Below, one piece after another: positions 9,024 to 16,895 of a stretch of DNA of 64,000 nt. The stretch lies in the NCBI GenBank assembly GCA_017962415.1, contig JAGCVK010000081.1:25840-89839 (forward strand), given 5' to 3'. The stretch comes from Treponema sp. Its GTDB lineage: Bacteria > Spirochaetota > Spirochaetia > Treponematales > Treponemataceae. A program made the translations under genes and the position numbers. Numbering within the stretch: the stretch's first letter is position 1; each line of letters begins with the position of its first letter. The notes under the pieces were generated by a model. The model did not search any database, had not been told where the DNA came from, and was given only the letters and a program-made list of their open reading frames with translations.

Positions 9024-10067
9024 ATGAAAAAAACAGTAAATTGGGCAATTTTAGCACCTGGCCGCATTGCTAACAAAATGACTGCGGCAATGAATGGCGT
9101 AAAAAACAATCAGCTTGGAAATTTTGACGGAAGCGGAATTCGCTTATATGCCGTTGCAAGCCGAAATCTTGAAAGAGCAACTGAGTTTGCTCAAAAATGG
9201 AATTTTGAAAAAGCGTACGGAACTTACGAAGAACTTTTTTCGGATTCTGAAGTTGATGCAATTTATGTTGCAAATCCGCATGCTTTTCATAAAGATTGTG
9301 TAATTGCAGCTTTAAATGCTGGAAAACACGTTCTTTGTGAAAAGCCCGCAGGCTGTTCCCGCGCTCAACTTGATGAAATGACCGCGCTCGCCCGCCAAAA
9401 AAAGCTTTTCTTTATGGAAGCAATGTGGACAGCTTTTAATCCGTGCCTTTCCCAACTAAAATCCGAAATCTCGGCGGGCACAATCGGCCAAATCAAAAAC
9501 ATAGATTCGCGCTTTTGCAACCGCAATCCTTACGATCCAAATGACAGAAACTATGCACCCGATCAGGCTGGCGGCGCCCTTCTGGATCTTGGAATTTACA
9601 ACATCTATTTTGCAATGATGATGACAGATTTTTCGCCGGTTGTTGCAGAAAGTTCCGCCGTTCGTATGTTAAAAGGTGTTGACGCCTGGAACAGCGTAAA
9701 TCTTACTTTTGAAAACGGAATTGTAACAAGTTTTCAAAGTGCAATGGACACGCCTTCTACAACCGGAACTCACGACGCAGTAATTTACGGCACAAAAGGC
9801 TTTATTACAATCCAAAACTTTTTTATGGCGCAAAAAGCAAATGTTTACGTTTACCAAAATCAAAAAGGCTCGCAAGCCGAATTAATCCGCGAAATTGATT
9901 CTCCTTTTGCAGTAAACGGCTACGAATACGAGTTCGCGCACGCAAACGAATGTATTTTAAAAGGCAAAACTGAATCTGATATTCACACCTTTAAAAAATC
10001 ACAAGATTTGATTGATGTAATGGACGCACTTCGCCGCGACTGGAATTTTAAATATCCATTCGAGTAA
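9024..10067 (+). CDS. Gfo/Idh/MocA-family NAD(P)-dependent oxidoreductase
   Basis: The N-terminal Rossmann fold starts NWAILAPGRIANKMT (glycine-rich loop), followed by YVANPHAFHKDCVIAAL and the signature GKHVLCEKPAG with the catalytic-region Lys near residue 110. The C-terminal alpha/beta sheet includes GGALLDLGIYNIYFA. Members oxidise sugars, inositols or trans-dihydrodiols; dihydrodiol/xylose dehydrogenase-like members are closest by feel, but specificity cannot be read from sequence alone. A GH39 glycosidase follows, separated by a REP-like palindrome, suggesting hemicellulose sugar metabolism. The mRNA is probably leaderless. Confidence 0.85.
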   Translation: MKKTVNWAILAPGRIANKMTAAMNGVKNNQLGNFDGSGIRLYAVASRNLERATEFAQKWNFEKAYGTYEELFSDSEVDAIYVANPHAFHKDCVIAALNAGKHVLCEKPAGCSRAQLDEMTALARQKKLFFMEAMWTAFNPCLSQLKSEISAGTIGQIKNIDSRFCNRNPYDPNDRNYAPDQAGGALLDLGIYNIYFAMMMTDFSPVVAESSAVRMLKGVDAWNSVNLTFENGIVTSFQSAMDTPSTTGTHDAVIYGTKGFITIQNFFMAQKANVYVYQNQKGSQAELIREIDSPFAVNGYEYEFAHANECILKGKTESDIHTFKKSQDLIDVMDALRRDWNFKYPFE

Positions 10068-10069
10068 GC

Positions 10070-10130
10070 CGTCAGCCCGAACTTGTTTCGGGATCTATGT
10101 TATAGAGGCTGAAACAAGTTCAGCATGACG
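10070..10130. repeat. REP-like palindrome (GAACTTGTTTC/GAAACAAGTTC)
   Basis: CGAACTTGTTTCGGGATC (from 10078) pairs with GCTGAAACAAGTTCAGCATG to 10130. CGTCA / TGACG ends form the outer arms. This resembles the widespread GAACTTGTTTC-type interspersed palindromes of many bacterial genomes. It lies 3 bp after the Gfo/Idh stop and may stabilise mRNA 3' ends. Confidence 0.7.
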
Positions 10131-10153
10131 AAATTATGTTTTAGGAATAAAAA

Positions 10154-11710
10154 GTGAACTACAAAATCACCGGAAACGAAAATATTACTTTTAATAATAA
10201 CGCTTTTTACTGCATTGGAACTGGCCGAATGGGGCTTGCGCTTCAAAAGCAATATTTTGAACAGCTTAAACTTGTTCAGGAAAAAATTGGTTTTGAGCAT
10301 ATTCGCGGGCACGGACTTTTTCACGATGATATGGCGATTTACCACGAATTTCAGGAAAACGTTGCTGACTTTGGGCCGCACGCGCATGAAGGCTGGGACG
10401 AATCTAAAGTTCAAGTTGAATACAACTGGACTTACCTCGATATGGTAATGGACTCTTACCAGGAACTGAACATCAAACCTTTTATTGAGCTTGGCTTTAT
10501 GCCAAAACAGCTTGCCAATGGCGACAATACTATTTTTTACTGGAAAGGCCACACTACTCCGCCAAAAAATTACGAGCGCTGGGCAAATCTTATAAAAGCA
10601 ACTTTAACTCATCTTATGGAACGCTACGGCAAAGAAGAAGTTGTAAATTGGCCAGTTGAAGTTTGGAATGAGCCTAATCTTTCAGGCTTTTGGAAAGATG
10701 CTGATATGAAAGAATACTTTAGACTTTATGATGTTTCTTCACGCGCTGTAAAAGAAGTTGACCCACGATTCCGTGTTGGCGGGCCTGCAGTTTGCGGCGG
10801 AAGCGATAAAGAATGGATTAAAGCATTTTTGGAATTTGTGCGCGAAAAAAAATGTCCGCTTGATTTTGTAAGCCGCCACCATTACACAACAGAACTTCCA
10901 ACGCACACCGGACATTACGGTTACCCAAAACTTCACAAAAAAGAACAATGCTTTGGTCAGCTTGAATCTACGCGCGGGCTTGTTGATTCTTTTGAAGAAT
11001 TTTCTGGAATGGACATTAATGTAACAGAATTCAACACTTCGTATATTCCAAACGCGCCGGTGCACGACACAAATCTGAATGCCGCTTACATTGCACTTAT
11101 GCTTTCAACCTTTGGTGATAATCATAAATCCTATTCATACTGGACTTTTGGTGATATTTTTGAAGAAGCCGGCGTTCCTTTTACCCCATTTCACGGCGGT
11201 TTTGGCCTTGTTGCAAACGGTTTGATTCCAAAGCCAACTTTTTGGACATTTGTGTTCTATAAAAATCTTACTAAAAACTATGAAAAATGCGTGCTTCGTA
11301 CTCCAGAATGCATAGTTGTAAAATGCAAAAACGGAAGTTTTCGCGGCATTGCATGGAATGTTGATACACAAATGAGCGGCAAAGAAATCAAAATTGATTT
11401 GGAATTCCCAAATGAAAATCAAGCTGCTGCAAAAAATGCAGCTGAAAAACTTCCAAACGTACTTTTGACCCAACTTGTAGATGAAGAAGTTTGTAATCCG
11501 CTAAAAGTTTGGCACGAGCTTGGAGAACATTCAAATCCAGATAAAGAAGAAATTGAACTTTTAAGAACAAGCGCACAACCTTTTGTTCAAACTCAGCGCT
11601 GCAAAAATAAAGTAAGCCTTTTGCTAAAAGAAAACGCAGTCTGCTATTTTGAACTAAAAGCCGCTCCAATAAAAAGCGACCGCGGTTACACTTACGGCCG
11701 CCTACAATAA
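10154..11710 (+). CDS. Glycoside hydrolase family 39 (beta-xylosidase-like)
   Basis: Retaining glycosidase of clan GH-A, 518 residues. The acid/base Glu is in VEVWNEPNLSGFW (NEP motif) near residue 178, and the nucleophile Glu is in INVTEFNTSY near 293. GGPAVCGG and VSRHHYTTE are conserved GH39 barrel strands. A C-terminal beta-domain follows from about residue 390. No signal peptide is present, so it likely acts in the cytoplasm on imported xylo-oligosaccharides. The start is GTG at 10154, with AGGA seven nt upstream. The gene follows the Gfo/Idh oxidoreductase and converges on the thiamine kinase pair. Alpha-L-iduronidase-like specificity is the alternative within GH39. Confidence 0.85.
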   Translation: MNYKITGNENITFNNNAFYCIGTGRMGLALQKQYFEQLKLVQEKIGFEHIRGHGLFHDDMAIYHEFQENVADFGPHAHEGWDESKVQVEYNWTYLDMVMDSYQELNIKPFIELGFMPKQLANGDNTIFYWKGHTTPPKNYERWANLIKATLTHLMERYGKEEVVNWPVEVWNEPNLSGFWKDADMKEYFRLYDVSSRAVKEVDPRFRVGGPAVCGGSDKEWIKAFLEFVREKKCPLDFVSRHHYTTELPTHTGHYGYPKLHKKEQCFGQLESTRGLVDSFEEFSGMDINVTEFNTSYIPNAPVHDTNLNAAYIALMLSTFGDNHKSYSYWTFGDIFEEAGVPFTPFHGGFGLVANGLIPKPTFWTFVFYKNLTKNYEKCVLRTPECIVVKCKNGSFRGIAWNVDTQMSGKEIKIDLEFPNENQAAAKNAAEKLPNVLLTQLVDEEVCNPLKVWHELGEHSNPDKEEIELLRTSAQPFVQTQRCKNKVSLLLKENAVCYFELKAAPIKSDRGYTYGRLQ

Positions 11711-11806
11711 ATAAATTTTCCACACAGAAACAAAGAAAAATCAAAGTTTCCATTATTTATGTTGACTTTGTACCCTCTTTAGCTCTGTGAGGAAGTTTAT
11801 TTTATA
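11705..11806. terminator. Imperfect bidirectional hairpin between convergent genes
   Basis: AATAAATTTTCCACACAGA (from 11708) pairs imperfectly with TCTGTGAGGAAGTTTATT (to about 11802). An inner CAAAGT/ACTTTG pairing adds to it. It sits between GH39 and thiN and probably terminates both. Confidence 0.5.
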
Positions 11807-12462
11807 ATAACCAAAAGAATATATCCGTTTTCAACAGAAACTTCGGCAGTTTTTCCGGGCAAAACTTCGTTGCTTATGCCAAGCTGAAAATCTGCGCAAA
11901 GCTCTGCATTTTCAAGCGGATATTTTGCATTTTTAATATTCACACCAGAAACGTTGCCCGCAATCGTAAGCACAGAAAAATACGAACAGGAATCTTCTAT
12001 ATAAATAGGCTTTTTTCCAACAATCTGCATTAACGAATAATCGTCTTCGAGAACAGCATTTTTTCCAAGCTGTTGAAGATGTAAAAGAATAGAAACATTT
12101 CCGAGCGCATGATCAAAACGAGCCCCCATTGCTCCAAGAATCAAGAAATCTTCAAAGCCGCGCTCAAGCGCAAGTTTTACAGCAAAAAAAGTATCCGTGT
12201 CATCTTTTTCGCGCGGAAGTTTTATAATTTCAGGCTTTTCTGCAGTTCCAGCATATTTAGCTAAATCAGAAGTTTTACAAGAATCAAAATCACCAACAAT
12301 AATATCAGGCTGAACACAAAGCCCCGCCGCGTGCGAAATTCCACCGTCGCAAAAAACAAAAAAATCGCCGTTCCGCAAAAAACTCTTTGCGCGCTCATAA
12401 TCGCGAATTTCACCGGCAGCAACAATCACGCAACGGCTTTTTGCATTTTCAGCTTTTTTCAT
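11797..12462 (-). CDS. thiN: Thiamine pyrophosphokinase
   Basis: Transfers pyrophosphate from ATP to thiamine to give thiamine diphosphate. The catalytic domain shows FVFCDGGISHA, PDIIVGDFDS (metal-binding Asp pair near residue 56) and KDDTDTFFAV; GAMGARFDHALGN is the family signature near 120. The thiamine-binding C-terminal half is recognisable but diverged. The length of 221 residues is normal. Its ATG overlaps the stop of the upstream CYTH gene by 4 nt (ATGA), so translation is coupled. No TPP riboswitch is seen upstream. Confidence 0.9.
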   Translation of the reverse strand: MKKAENAKSRCVIVAAGEIRDYERAKSFLRNGDFFVFCDGGISHAAGLCVQPDIIVGDFDSCKTSDLAKYAGTAEKPEIIKLPREKDDTDTFFAVKLALERGFEDFLILGAMGARFDHALGNVSILLHLQQLGKNAVLEDDYSLMQIVGKKPIYIEDSCSYFSVLTIAGNVSGVNIKNAKYPLENAELCADFQLGISNEVLPGKTAEVSVENGYILLVIIK

Positions 12463-13172
12463 AAAGCGCCGCCTTTCAAAATTTCCATCCAGCTGCGCGA
12501 ATCTTTTTTTGAAGAATCAAGGCCAAAAAGAGCAACAAATTTTTCGAGCGCAAGTCGAATATCACAAGCCGACAAACATTTTTTGGCTGAACAACTTTCC
12601 GCAAAACTGTTGTCCAAAATCCCGCTTTCCGCAAAATCAAAATCATCGGTAACTTCAACTTCAATATATTTAAGGCCGTTTACTTTTTCCAATTCAAGAT
12701 GAAAAACGCAGTTTTCCAAAACTTCAGATTTACAAAAAACAGAAAAGGCTTCTTTTTTCTTTTCAAAAAACTGATGATATCCAGAAAAAATCAAAAGGTC
12801 GCGAATCACTTCGGGCTTTTCCACAAAAGTTTCATCTTCGCGGTTCAGCTCAATTCCGTTTTCAATAGTTTTTCGTTTAATACAAAAATAGGATTTTGAA
12901 TCTGCGAGCCCGCTTTTTTCATCATTATCATCAAAAAGCTGCTCGCTTCGAATCCTAATCACTTGAGGCTCGCCAGCAGCCTTACTTTCAGCGCGGGAAT
13001 TATAGCGCGAAAAATACGAATCAGATTTTAAAATGTGTTCAAAAGCAAAAGCGCGGCCATTTTCAGAACAAACTTCCACACCGCTAAGCTGCGCTTTTCC
13101 ACAAATCACACAAAAAATCTTTTCATACTCTGCGTCCGTAAGCGGAATCTTTAATTCAATTTCGCGCCCCAT
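12459..13172 (-). CDS. CYTH-domain protein (triphosphate tunnel enzyme)
   Basis: Begins MGREIELKIPLTD, the EIELK motif that names the CYTH/TTM fold; VIRIRSE, CIKRKT and the acidic strands EDETFVEKPEV and YIEVEVTDDFDFAE complete the tunnel of alternating basic and acidic residues. Family members hydrolyse thiamine triphosphate or tripolyphosphate, or cyclise ATP. Translational coupling to thiamine pyrophosphokinase favours a thiamine-phosphate role, which is inference. AAAGGGG lies 6 nt before the ATG. Confidence 0.8.
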   Translation of the reverse strand: MGREIELKIPLTDAEYEKIFCVICGKAQLSGVEVCSENGRAFAFEHILKSDSYFSRYNSRAESKAAGEPQVIRIRSEQLFDDNDEKSGLADSKSYFCIKRKTIENGIELNREDETFVEKPEVIRDLLIFSGYHQFFEKKKEAFSVFCKSEVLENCVFHLELEKVNGLKYIEVEVTDDFDFAESGILDNSFAESCSAKKCLSACDIRLALEKFVALFGLDSSKKDSRSWMEILKGGAL

Positions 13173-13224
13173 TCAAAGCCCCTTTATAATTTTAAATCCT
13201 TAATGATTTCAATGCTCCAAAAAT

Positions 13225-13638
13225 CTACTTTTTCTGTTCAGCGATTTTTTTCAAATCAGCATAAAAATCAGGATATTTTTTTTCAATCAAAACCGGAACG
13301 CCGCGCGTATCCAAAAAGCAATGCGTACTTTTTCCAAGAAAAACCACTTCGCCGTCAACAGTAAATTCATATCCAAAAGTAAGTTTGGCAGCCGAAAGTT
13401 TTTCAATCGAAACTTCAATTTCAATTGTCTGAGGGAAAGTTGTAGACTTTTTAAACACGCCTTCAACCGACATCACCGGCGAAGCCATTCCCTCATTTTC
13501 AAGCTTAATAAAACTCCAGCCCAGCTGATCCAAAAAATCAACGCGCGCCTCTTCCATAAATCTAATATAATTAGAATGATGAGTTATCCCCATTTTGTCC
13601 GTTTCGTAATAATTAATTTTATGCTTGTATTTATTCAT
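13225..13638 (-). CDS. Acyl-CoA thioesterase, 4HBT/YbgC type
   Basis: Single hot-dog fold of 137 residues. YYETDKMGITHHSNYIRFMEEAR carries the YbgC/4-hydroxybenzoyl-CoA thioesterase signature with the catalytic Asp near residue 13 and the long hot-dog helix. The substrate is probably short- or medium-chain acyl-CoA. No SD is present; TTGACA (13673-13668), 17-nt spacer and GAAAAT (13650-13645) place the start point at the ATG, so expression is probably leaderless. It stands alone, 52 bp from the CYTH start. Confidence 0.85.
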   Translation of the reverse strand: MNKYKHKINYYETDKMGITHHSNYIRFMEEARVDFLDQLGWSFIKLENEGMASPVMSVEGVFKKSTTFPQTIEIEVSIEKLSAAKLTFGYEFTVDGEVVFLGKSTHCFLDTRGVPVLIEKKYPDFYADLKKIAEQKK

Positions 13639-13644
13639 AGATAC

Positions 13645-13673
13645 ATTTTCGACAAAATTAAATAAAATGTCAA
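13645..13673 (-). promoter_or_regulatory. Leaderless promoter of the thioesterase gene
   Basis: Consensus TTGACA, exact 17-nt spacer, a weak -10 GAAAAT, then 6 nt to the ATG at 13638. Confidence 0.6.
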
Positions 13674-13681
13674 TGATATTT

Positions 13682-13860
13682 ATAAAGGTGGGGAAAGCCT
13701 TCCCCTCGCTCCCAAGTCCTCGGAGCCGGTAGTTTCGGCAAGCTCAACCACCGTCTCCTGCGGTCTTGTCCGCTACCCCTTCTCCTAAGGGGGACGCAAC
13801 AAGTTGCTTTCCCCCTTAAAATCCCCCTTCCAATCCACCGAATCGCTAGGCAAAAATCTT
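13682..13860. repeat. Composite intergenic repeat upstream of sufC
   Basis: Contains GGGGAAAGCCTTCCCC (13690-13705), the palindromic CGGTAGTTTCGGCAAGC...CTCAACCACCG unit (around 13730-13756), and AAGGGGGA/TCCCCCTT arms (around 13788-13820). The block is far more GC-rich than the flanks, and the first motif recurs at 14646-14661 after sufC. The region has no coding potential. Confidence 0.6.
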
Positions 13861-13870
13861 TAGAAAACAG

Positions 13871-13899
13871 TTGTAGATTATGCGTTTTTTTACTATATT
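13871..13899 (+). promoter_or_regulatory. Leaderless promoter of the suf operon
   Basis: TTGTAG (13871-13876), 17-nt spacer, TATATT (13894-13899), then 6 nt to the sufC ATG at 13906. No SD. No IscR/SufR-like operator was recognised. Confidence 0.65.
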
Positions 13900-13905
13900 A
13901 TACCT

Positions 13906-14643
13906 ATGTTATTAGATGTACAAAACTTAAACGCTGGTCTTGAAGACGGAAAAAAGATTCTCAACGACCTAAATATACAAATTGGACAAGGCGAAACTCA
14001 CGTTTTAATGGGACCAAACGGAGCTGGAAAATCTTCGCTCGGTAATGCTTTAATGGGAAATCCGGTTTACCAGATAACCGGCGGAAAAATCCTTTTTAAA
14101 GGCGAAGATATCACAAACTACTCTGCCGACAAACGAGCAAAGGCCGGAATGTTTATGAGCTTCCAAAGCCCGCTCGAAGTTCCAGGAATCAGCCTCGAAA
14201 CTTTTATTCGCTCAGCAATTCAGCAAAAAAACGGCGAGCGCGTAAAACTCTTTCATTTCCAAAAAGAACTTCAGCGCTGCATGGAACTGCTTTCAATGAA
14301 TCCCGAATACGCAAAGCGCGACCTCAACGTTGGTTTTTCCGGCGGTGAACGCAAAAAGAGCGAAATTCTTCAGCTTCTTATGCTCAAGCCAGACTTCGCC
14401 ATTCTCGACGAAACAGATTCCGGCCTCGACGTAGACGCAATCCGCTTTGTTGCAAAAGGAATCGAAGAATACCGCAAAATGACAAACGGTTCGCTCCTAA
14501 TCATCACCCACACAACAAAGATTCTCGAAGGCCTAAACGTAGACCACACACACATTCTCGTAAAAGGCCACATTGTAAAAACCGGCGACGGTTCATTATT
14601 CAAAGAGATTAATGAAAAGGGATTTGAAGAGTTTTTAGGATAG
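13906..14643 (+). CDS. sufC: Fe-S cluster assembly ATPase SufC
   Basis: ABC-type ATPase that drives conformational change in the SufB-SufD scaffold. Walker A GPNGAGKSSLGN (about residue 38), Q-loop in MSFQSPLEVPG, signature FSGGERKKSEILQ (about 147), Walker B DFAILDETDSGLD (about 165) and switch His in IITHTT are all intact. The 245-residue length is normal. It is the first gene of the Suf operon and has no SD (leaderless promoter). The same 16-bp palindrome GGGGAAAGCCTTCCCC occurs on both sides of it. Confidence 0.96.
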   Translation: MLLDVQNLNAGLEDGKKILNDLNIQIGQGETHVLMGPNGAGKSSLGNALMGNPVYQITGGKILFKGEDITNYSADKRAKAGMFMSFQSPLEVPGISLETFIRSAIQQKNGERVKLFHFQKELQRCMELLSMNPEYAKRDLNVGFSGGERKKSEILQLLMLKPDFAILDETDSGLDVDAIRFVAKGIEEYRKMTNGSLLIITHTTKILEGLNVDHTHILVKGHIVKTGDGSLFKEINEKGFEEFLG

Positions 14644-14645
14644 GA

Positions 14646-14661
14646 GGGGAAAGCCTTCCCC
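14646..14661. repeat. Second copy of GGGGAAAGCCTTCCCC, just after sufC
   Basis: Identical to 13690-13705 and two bases past the sufC stop. It could form a GC-rich 3' hairpin that separates sufC from the downstream cistrons. Confidence 0.6.
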
Positions 14662-14718
14662 CTGCGCTTTACAGCGAGTACACAAGAAATATGTACGTCA
14701 CTTCACCGGAAGGACTTC

Positions 14719-14833
14719 GTGTCAGAAGAAAGCCAAGCATTTCTGCAAAACTATTCAGACGAACTGCTTTTTTTATGACGAAATGCAGATTATCAAAAAA
14801 ATTCTCCAGTTTGAAAAAGGCAGACGAAAATGA
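14719..14833 (+). pseudogene. Possible frameshifted small gene with a T7 tract
   Basis: GTG at 14719 after GGAAGGA opens a frame (SEESQAFLQNYSDELLF) that stops at 14778 just past a T7 run (14768-14774). The frame one base away continues as YDEMQIIKKILQFEKGRRK and ends at 14833, its TGA overlapping the next ATG. The composition is protein-like on both sides of the shift, suggesting a broken or slippage-dependent small gene. It may also be chance. Confidence 0.3.
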
Positions 14834-15345
14834 ACGAAAGAATGAAAATTACACTTAGAACTTTGCTTGCAGTTTTGATTAGCGGTGTTGTAATTACAAC
14901 TTCAAACATTATTTTCGATACAAAAGATGTGGTAAACATCACTATAAAAAAAGCAGAAGTTCAATATGAACCTGAACCATATTTTGGATTAATTATGCCA
15001 CGAGCAAATTACCGCTGGTCTTATTCAGATACATCCTTTTATGCAGCAAGTAATGTTATAAATTTTTCTACTACGCTTTTTCAACTTTCAAATCTTTTAA
15101 TTACAGAAGAAAAAAGAGTTGGCATTATTGATGTAACGGATAACGAATTAAACGAAGAAATTCTTGATGTAAGATTTTTCTCTGGTTCAGGTCTTATTAT
15201 GAATGGGACTTTCTACGTCAAAAAAGGCAGAAAGTATAAGCTTGCCGTCTATACAATTTCTCCCGATGATGATACAGATATTTCTATAGACATAACCGGC
15301 TGCAATAAAATCAAAACTCATTATGCTAGAAAACACAATAAATAA
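14830..15345 (+). CDS. Unknown exported/membrane-anchored protein inside the suf operon
   Basis: 171 residues not recognised as any family. Residues 7-27 form a hydrophobic N-terminal segment (signal anchor or signal peptide without lipobox). The remainder is a soluble, beta-rich, aromatic and Asn-rich domain with a basic tail ending HYARKHNK. It is unrelated to Suf proteins by motif. The start has no clear SD and may depend on coupling to the preceding frameshifted small frame. sufB has its own -10 box downstream, so this gene may be an insertion in an ancestral sufCB pair. Confidence 0.6.
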   Translation: MNERMKITLRTLLAVLISGVVITTSNIIFDTKDVVNITIKKAEVQYEPEPYFGLIMPRANYRWSYSDTSFYAASNVINFSTTLFQLSNLLITEEKRVGIIDVTDNELNEEILDVRFFSGSGLIMNGTFYVKKGRKYKLAVYTISPDDDTDISIDITGCNKIKTHYARKHNK

Positions 15346-15397
15346 TTTTGATGATCTGTACTATTTTTTATAATCTATTTTCATTTTCCTAGTTGTA

Positions 15398-15406
15398 TGG
15401 TATATT
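15398..15406 (+). promoter_or_regulatory. Extended -10 upstream of sufB
   Basis: TGGTATATT (15398-15406) is a TGn-extended -10, ending 11 nt before the sufB ATG. No SD is present. It would give sufBDSU a promoter independent of sufC. Confidence 0.45.
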
Positions 15407-15417
15407 AAACGCGAATT

Positions 15418-16830
15418 ATGGAAACTAAAACACAGATAGATGATATAAACAGAGAGTTTTACGACTTCCGCTACGAAGAGACAGAAGAAAACACATTCCG
15501 TCTTGAATCAGGTTTAACTCCAGAAATCGTAAAAAAAATCTCCGAAGAAAAAGGCGACCCGGAATGGATGAGAGAATTCCGCCTAAAATCGCTCGAAACC
15601 TATAACTATTTAAGAGTTCCAAAATGGGGACCTTCAATCGAAGGGCTTCACATTGAAAATATTGCAACCTACGTTCGCCCAAAAACTCAAATGAGCGGCA
15701 AATGGGAAGATGTTCCTCAAGACATTAAAGACACTTTTGAAAAGCTTGGAATTCCAGAAGCAGAACGCAAAAGTCTTGCAGGCGTTGGTGCACAGTACGA
15801 TTCAGAATTAGTTTACCACAATGTTCAAGATGAAGTTGCAAAGCAAGGCGTTGTTTATCTTGGTTTTGAAGACGCCCTAAAATCTCCAGAATGGGGACCA
15901 ATGGTAAAAGAATATTTTATGACTCTTATTACACCAAAAGACCACAAGTTTGCCGCATTGCACGGAGCTGTTTGGTCTGGTGGTTCCTTTGTTTATGTTC
16001 CAAAAGGCGTTCATCTTTCATTCCCGCTTCAGTCTTACTTCCGTTTAAACGCTCGCGGAGCCGGCCAGTTTGAGCATACACTTATTATCGTAGACGAAGG
16101 AGCAGACCTGCACTTTATCGAAGGTTGTTCAGCTCCAAAATATAACGAAGCAAATCTGCACGCCGGTGCCGTTGAACTTTTTGTAAAAAAAGGCGCACAC
16201 TTACGCTATTCAACAATCGAAAACTGGTCTAAGAATATGTACAACCTCAACACAAAGCGTGCCCGCGTAGAAGAAGGCGCAAGCATAGAATGGGTTTCGG
16301 GCTCGTTCGGCTCGCATATTTCTTATTTGTATCCAGAAAGCGACCTTGTAGGACGCGGAGCAAAATCAGAATTCACAGGAATTACCTTTGCCGGTGCAGG
16401 CCAGAATCTTGATACAGGTGCAAAAATGGTACATCTTGCGCCAGAAACTTCAAGTCTCATTTCTACAAAATCAATTTCTAAAGGCGGCGGAGCAAGCATT
16501 TACCGCTCAGCCGTATATATCGACAAAAACGCAAAAGGCAGTAAAACAAGTGTAAGCTGCGAAAGTCTTATGCTCGACGCACAAAGCCGCAGCGACACAA
16601 TTCCTGCAATGGTAATCAAAACCGACGAATGCGACGTAGGCCACGAAGCAAAAATCGGCCGCATTTCAAACGACGCAATTTTCTACTTAATGTCGCGCGG
16701 CATTAGCGAAGACGAAGCTCGCAGTATGATTGTAAGCGGTTTTGCAAATCCGGTAAGTAAAGAGCTTCCGCTCGAGTACGCCGTTGAGATGAATAATCTC
16801 ATTAGATTGGAAATGAAAGGATCAATGTAG
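15418..16830 (+). CDS. sufB: Fe-S cluster assembly scaffold SufB
   Basis: Central scaffold of the SufBC2D complex on which nascent clusters are built. 470 residues, normal for SufB. Family landmarks are GVGAQYDSELVYHN, GSFVYVPKGVHLSFPLQSYF, HFIEGCSAPKY with the cluster-associated Cys, and the beta-helix core to TDECDVGHEAKIGRIS near the C-terminus. It sits between an unknown gene and sufD. The absence of an SD with an extended -10 just upstream suggests its own short-leader mRNA in addition to read-through from sufC. Confidence 0.96.
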   Translation: METKTQIDDINREFYDFRYEETEENTFRLESGLTPEIVKKISEEKGDPEWMREFRLKSLETYNYLRVPKWGPSIEGLHIENIATYVRPKTQMSGKWEDVPQDIKDTFEKLGIPEAERKSLAGVGAQYDSELVYHNVQDEVAKQGVVYLGFEDALKSPEWGPMVKEYFMTLITPKDHKFAALHGAVWSGGSFVYVPKGVHLSFPLQSYFRLNARGAGQFEHTLIIVDEGADLHFIEGCSAPKYNEANLHAGAVELFVKKGAHLRYSTIENWSKNMYNLNTKRARVEEGASIEWVSGSFGSHISYLYPESDLVGRGAKSEFTGITFAGAGQNLDTGAKMVHLAPETSSLISTKSISKGGGASIYRSAVYIDKNAKGSKTSVSCESLMLDAQSRSDTIPAMVIKTDECDVGHEAKIGRISNDAIFYLMSRGISEDEARSMIVSGFANPVSKELPLEYAVEMNNLIRLEMKGSM

Positions 16831-16831
16831 C

Positions 16832-16878
16832 AAACTCGCTAAAAAAATTGCGAAGACTTAAAGCAATTTTTAGAGTTT
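16832..16878 (+). promoter_or_regulatory. Intercistronic hairpin between sufB and sufD
   Basis: The left arm 16832-16851 (AAACTC..CTAAAAA..TTGC) pairs with GCAATTTTTAGAGTTT (16863-16878). There is no U-tract after it. It lies between the sufB stop and the sufD SD (TAGGAG), a place suited to mRNA stabilisation or partial attenuation. Confidence 0.5.
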
Positions 16879-16895
16879 ACCACTAGGAGAATGTA

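Noticed and set aside
12463..13224. TPP riboswitch upstream of the thiamine genes
   Set aside because: No conserved CTGAGA or thi-box core was found; only short spacers separate the genes.
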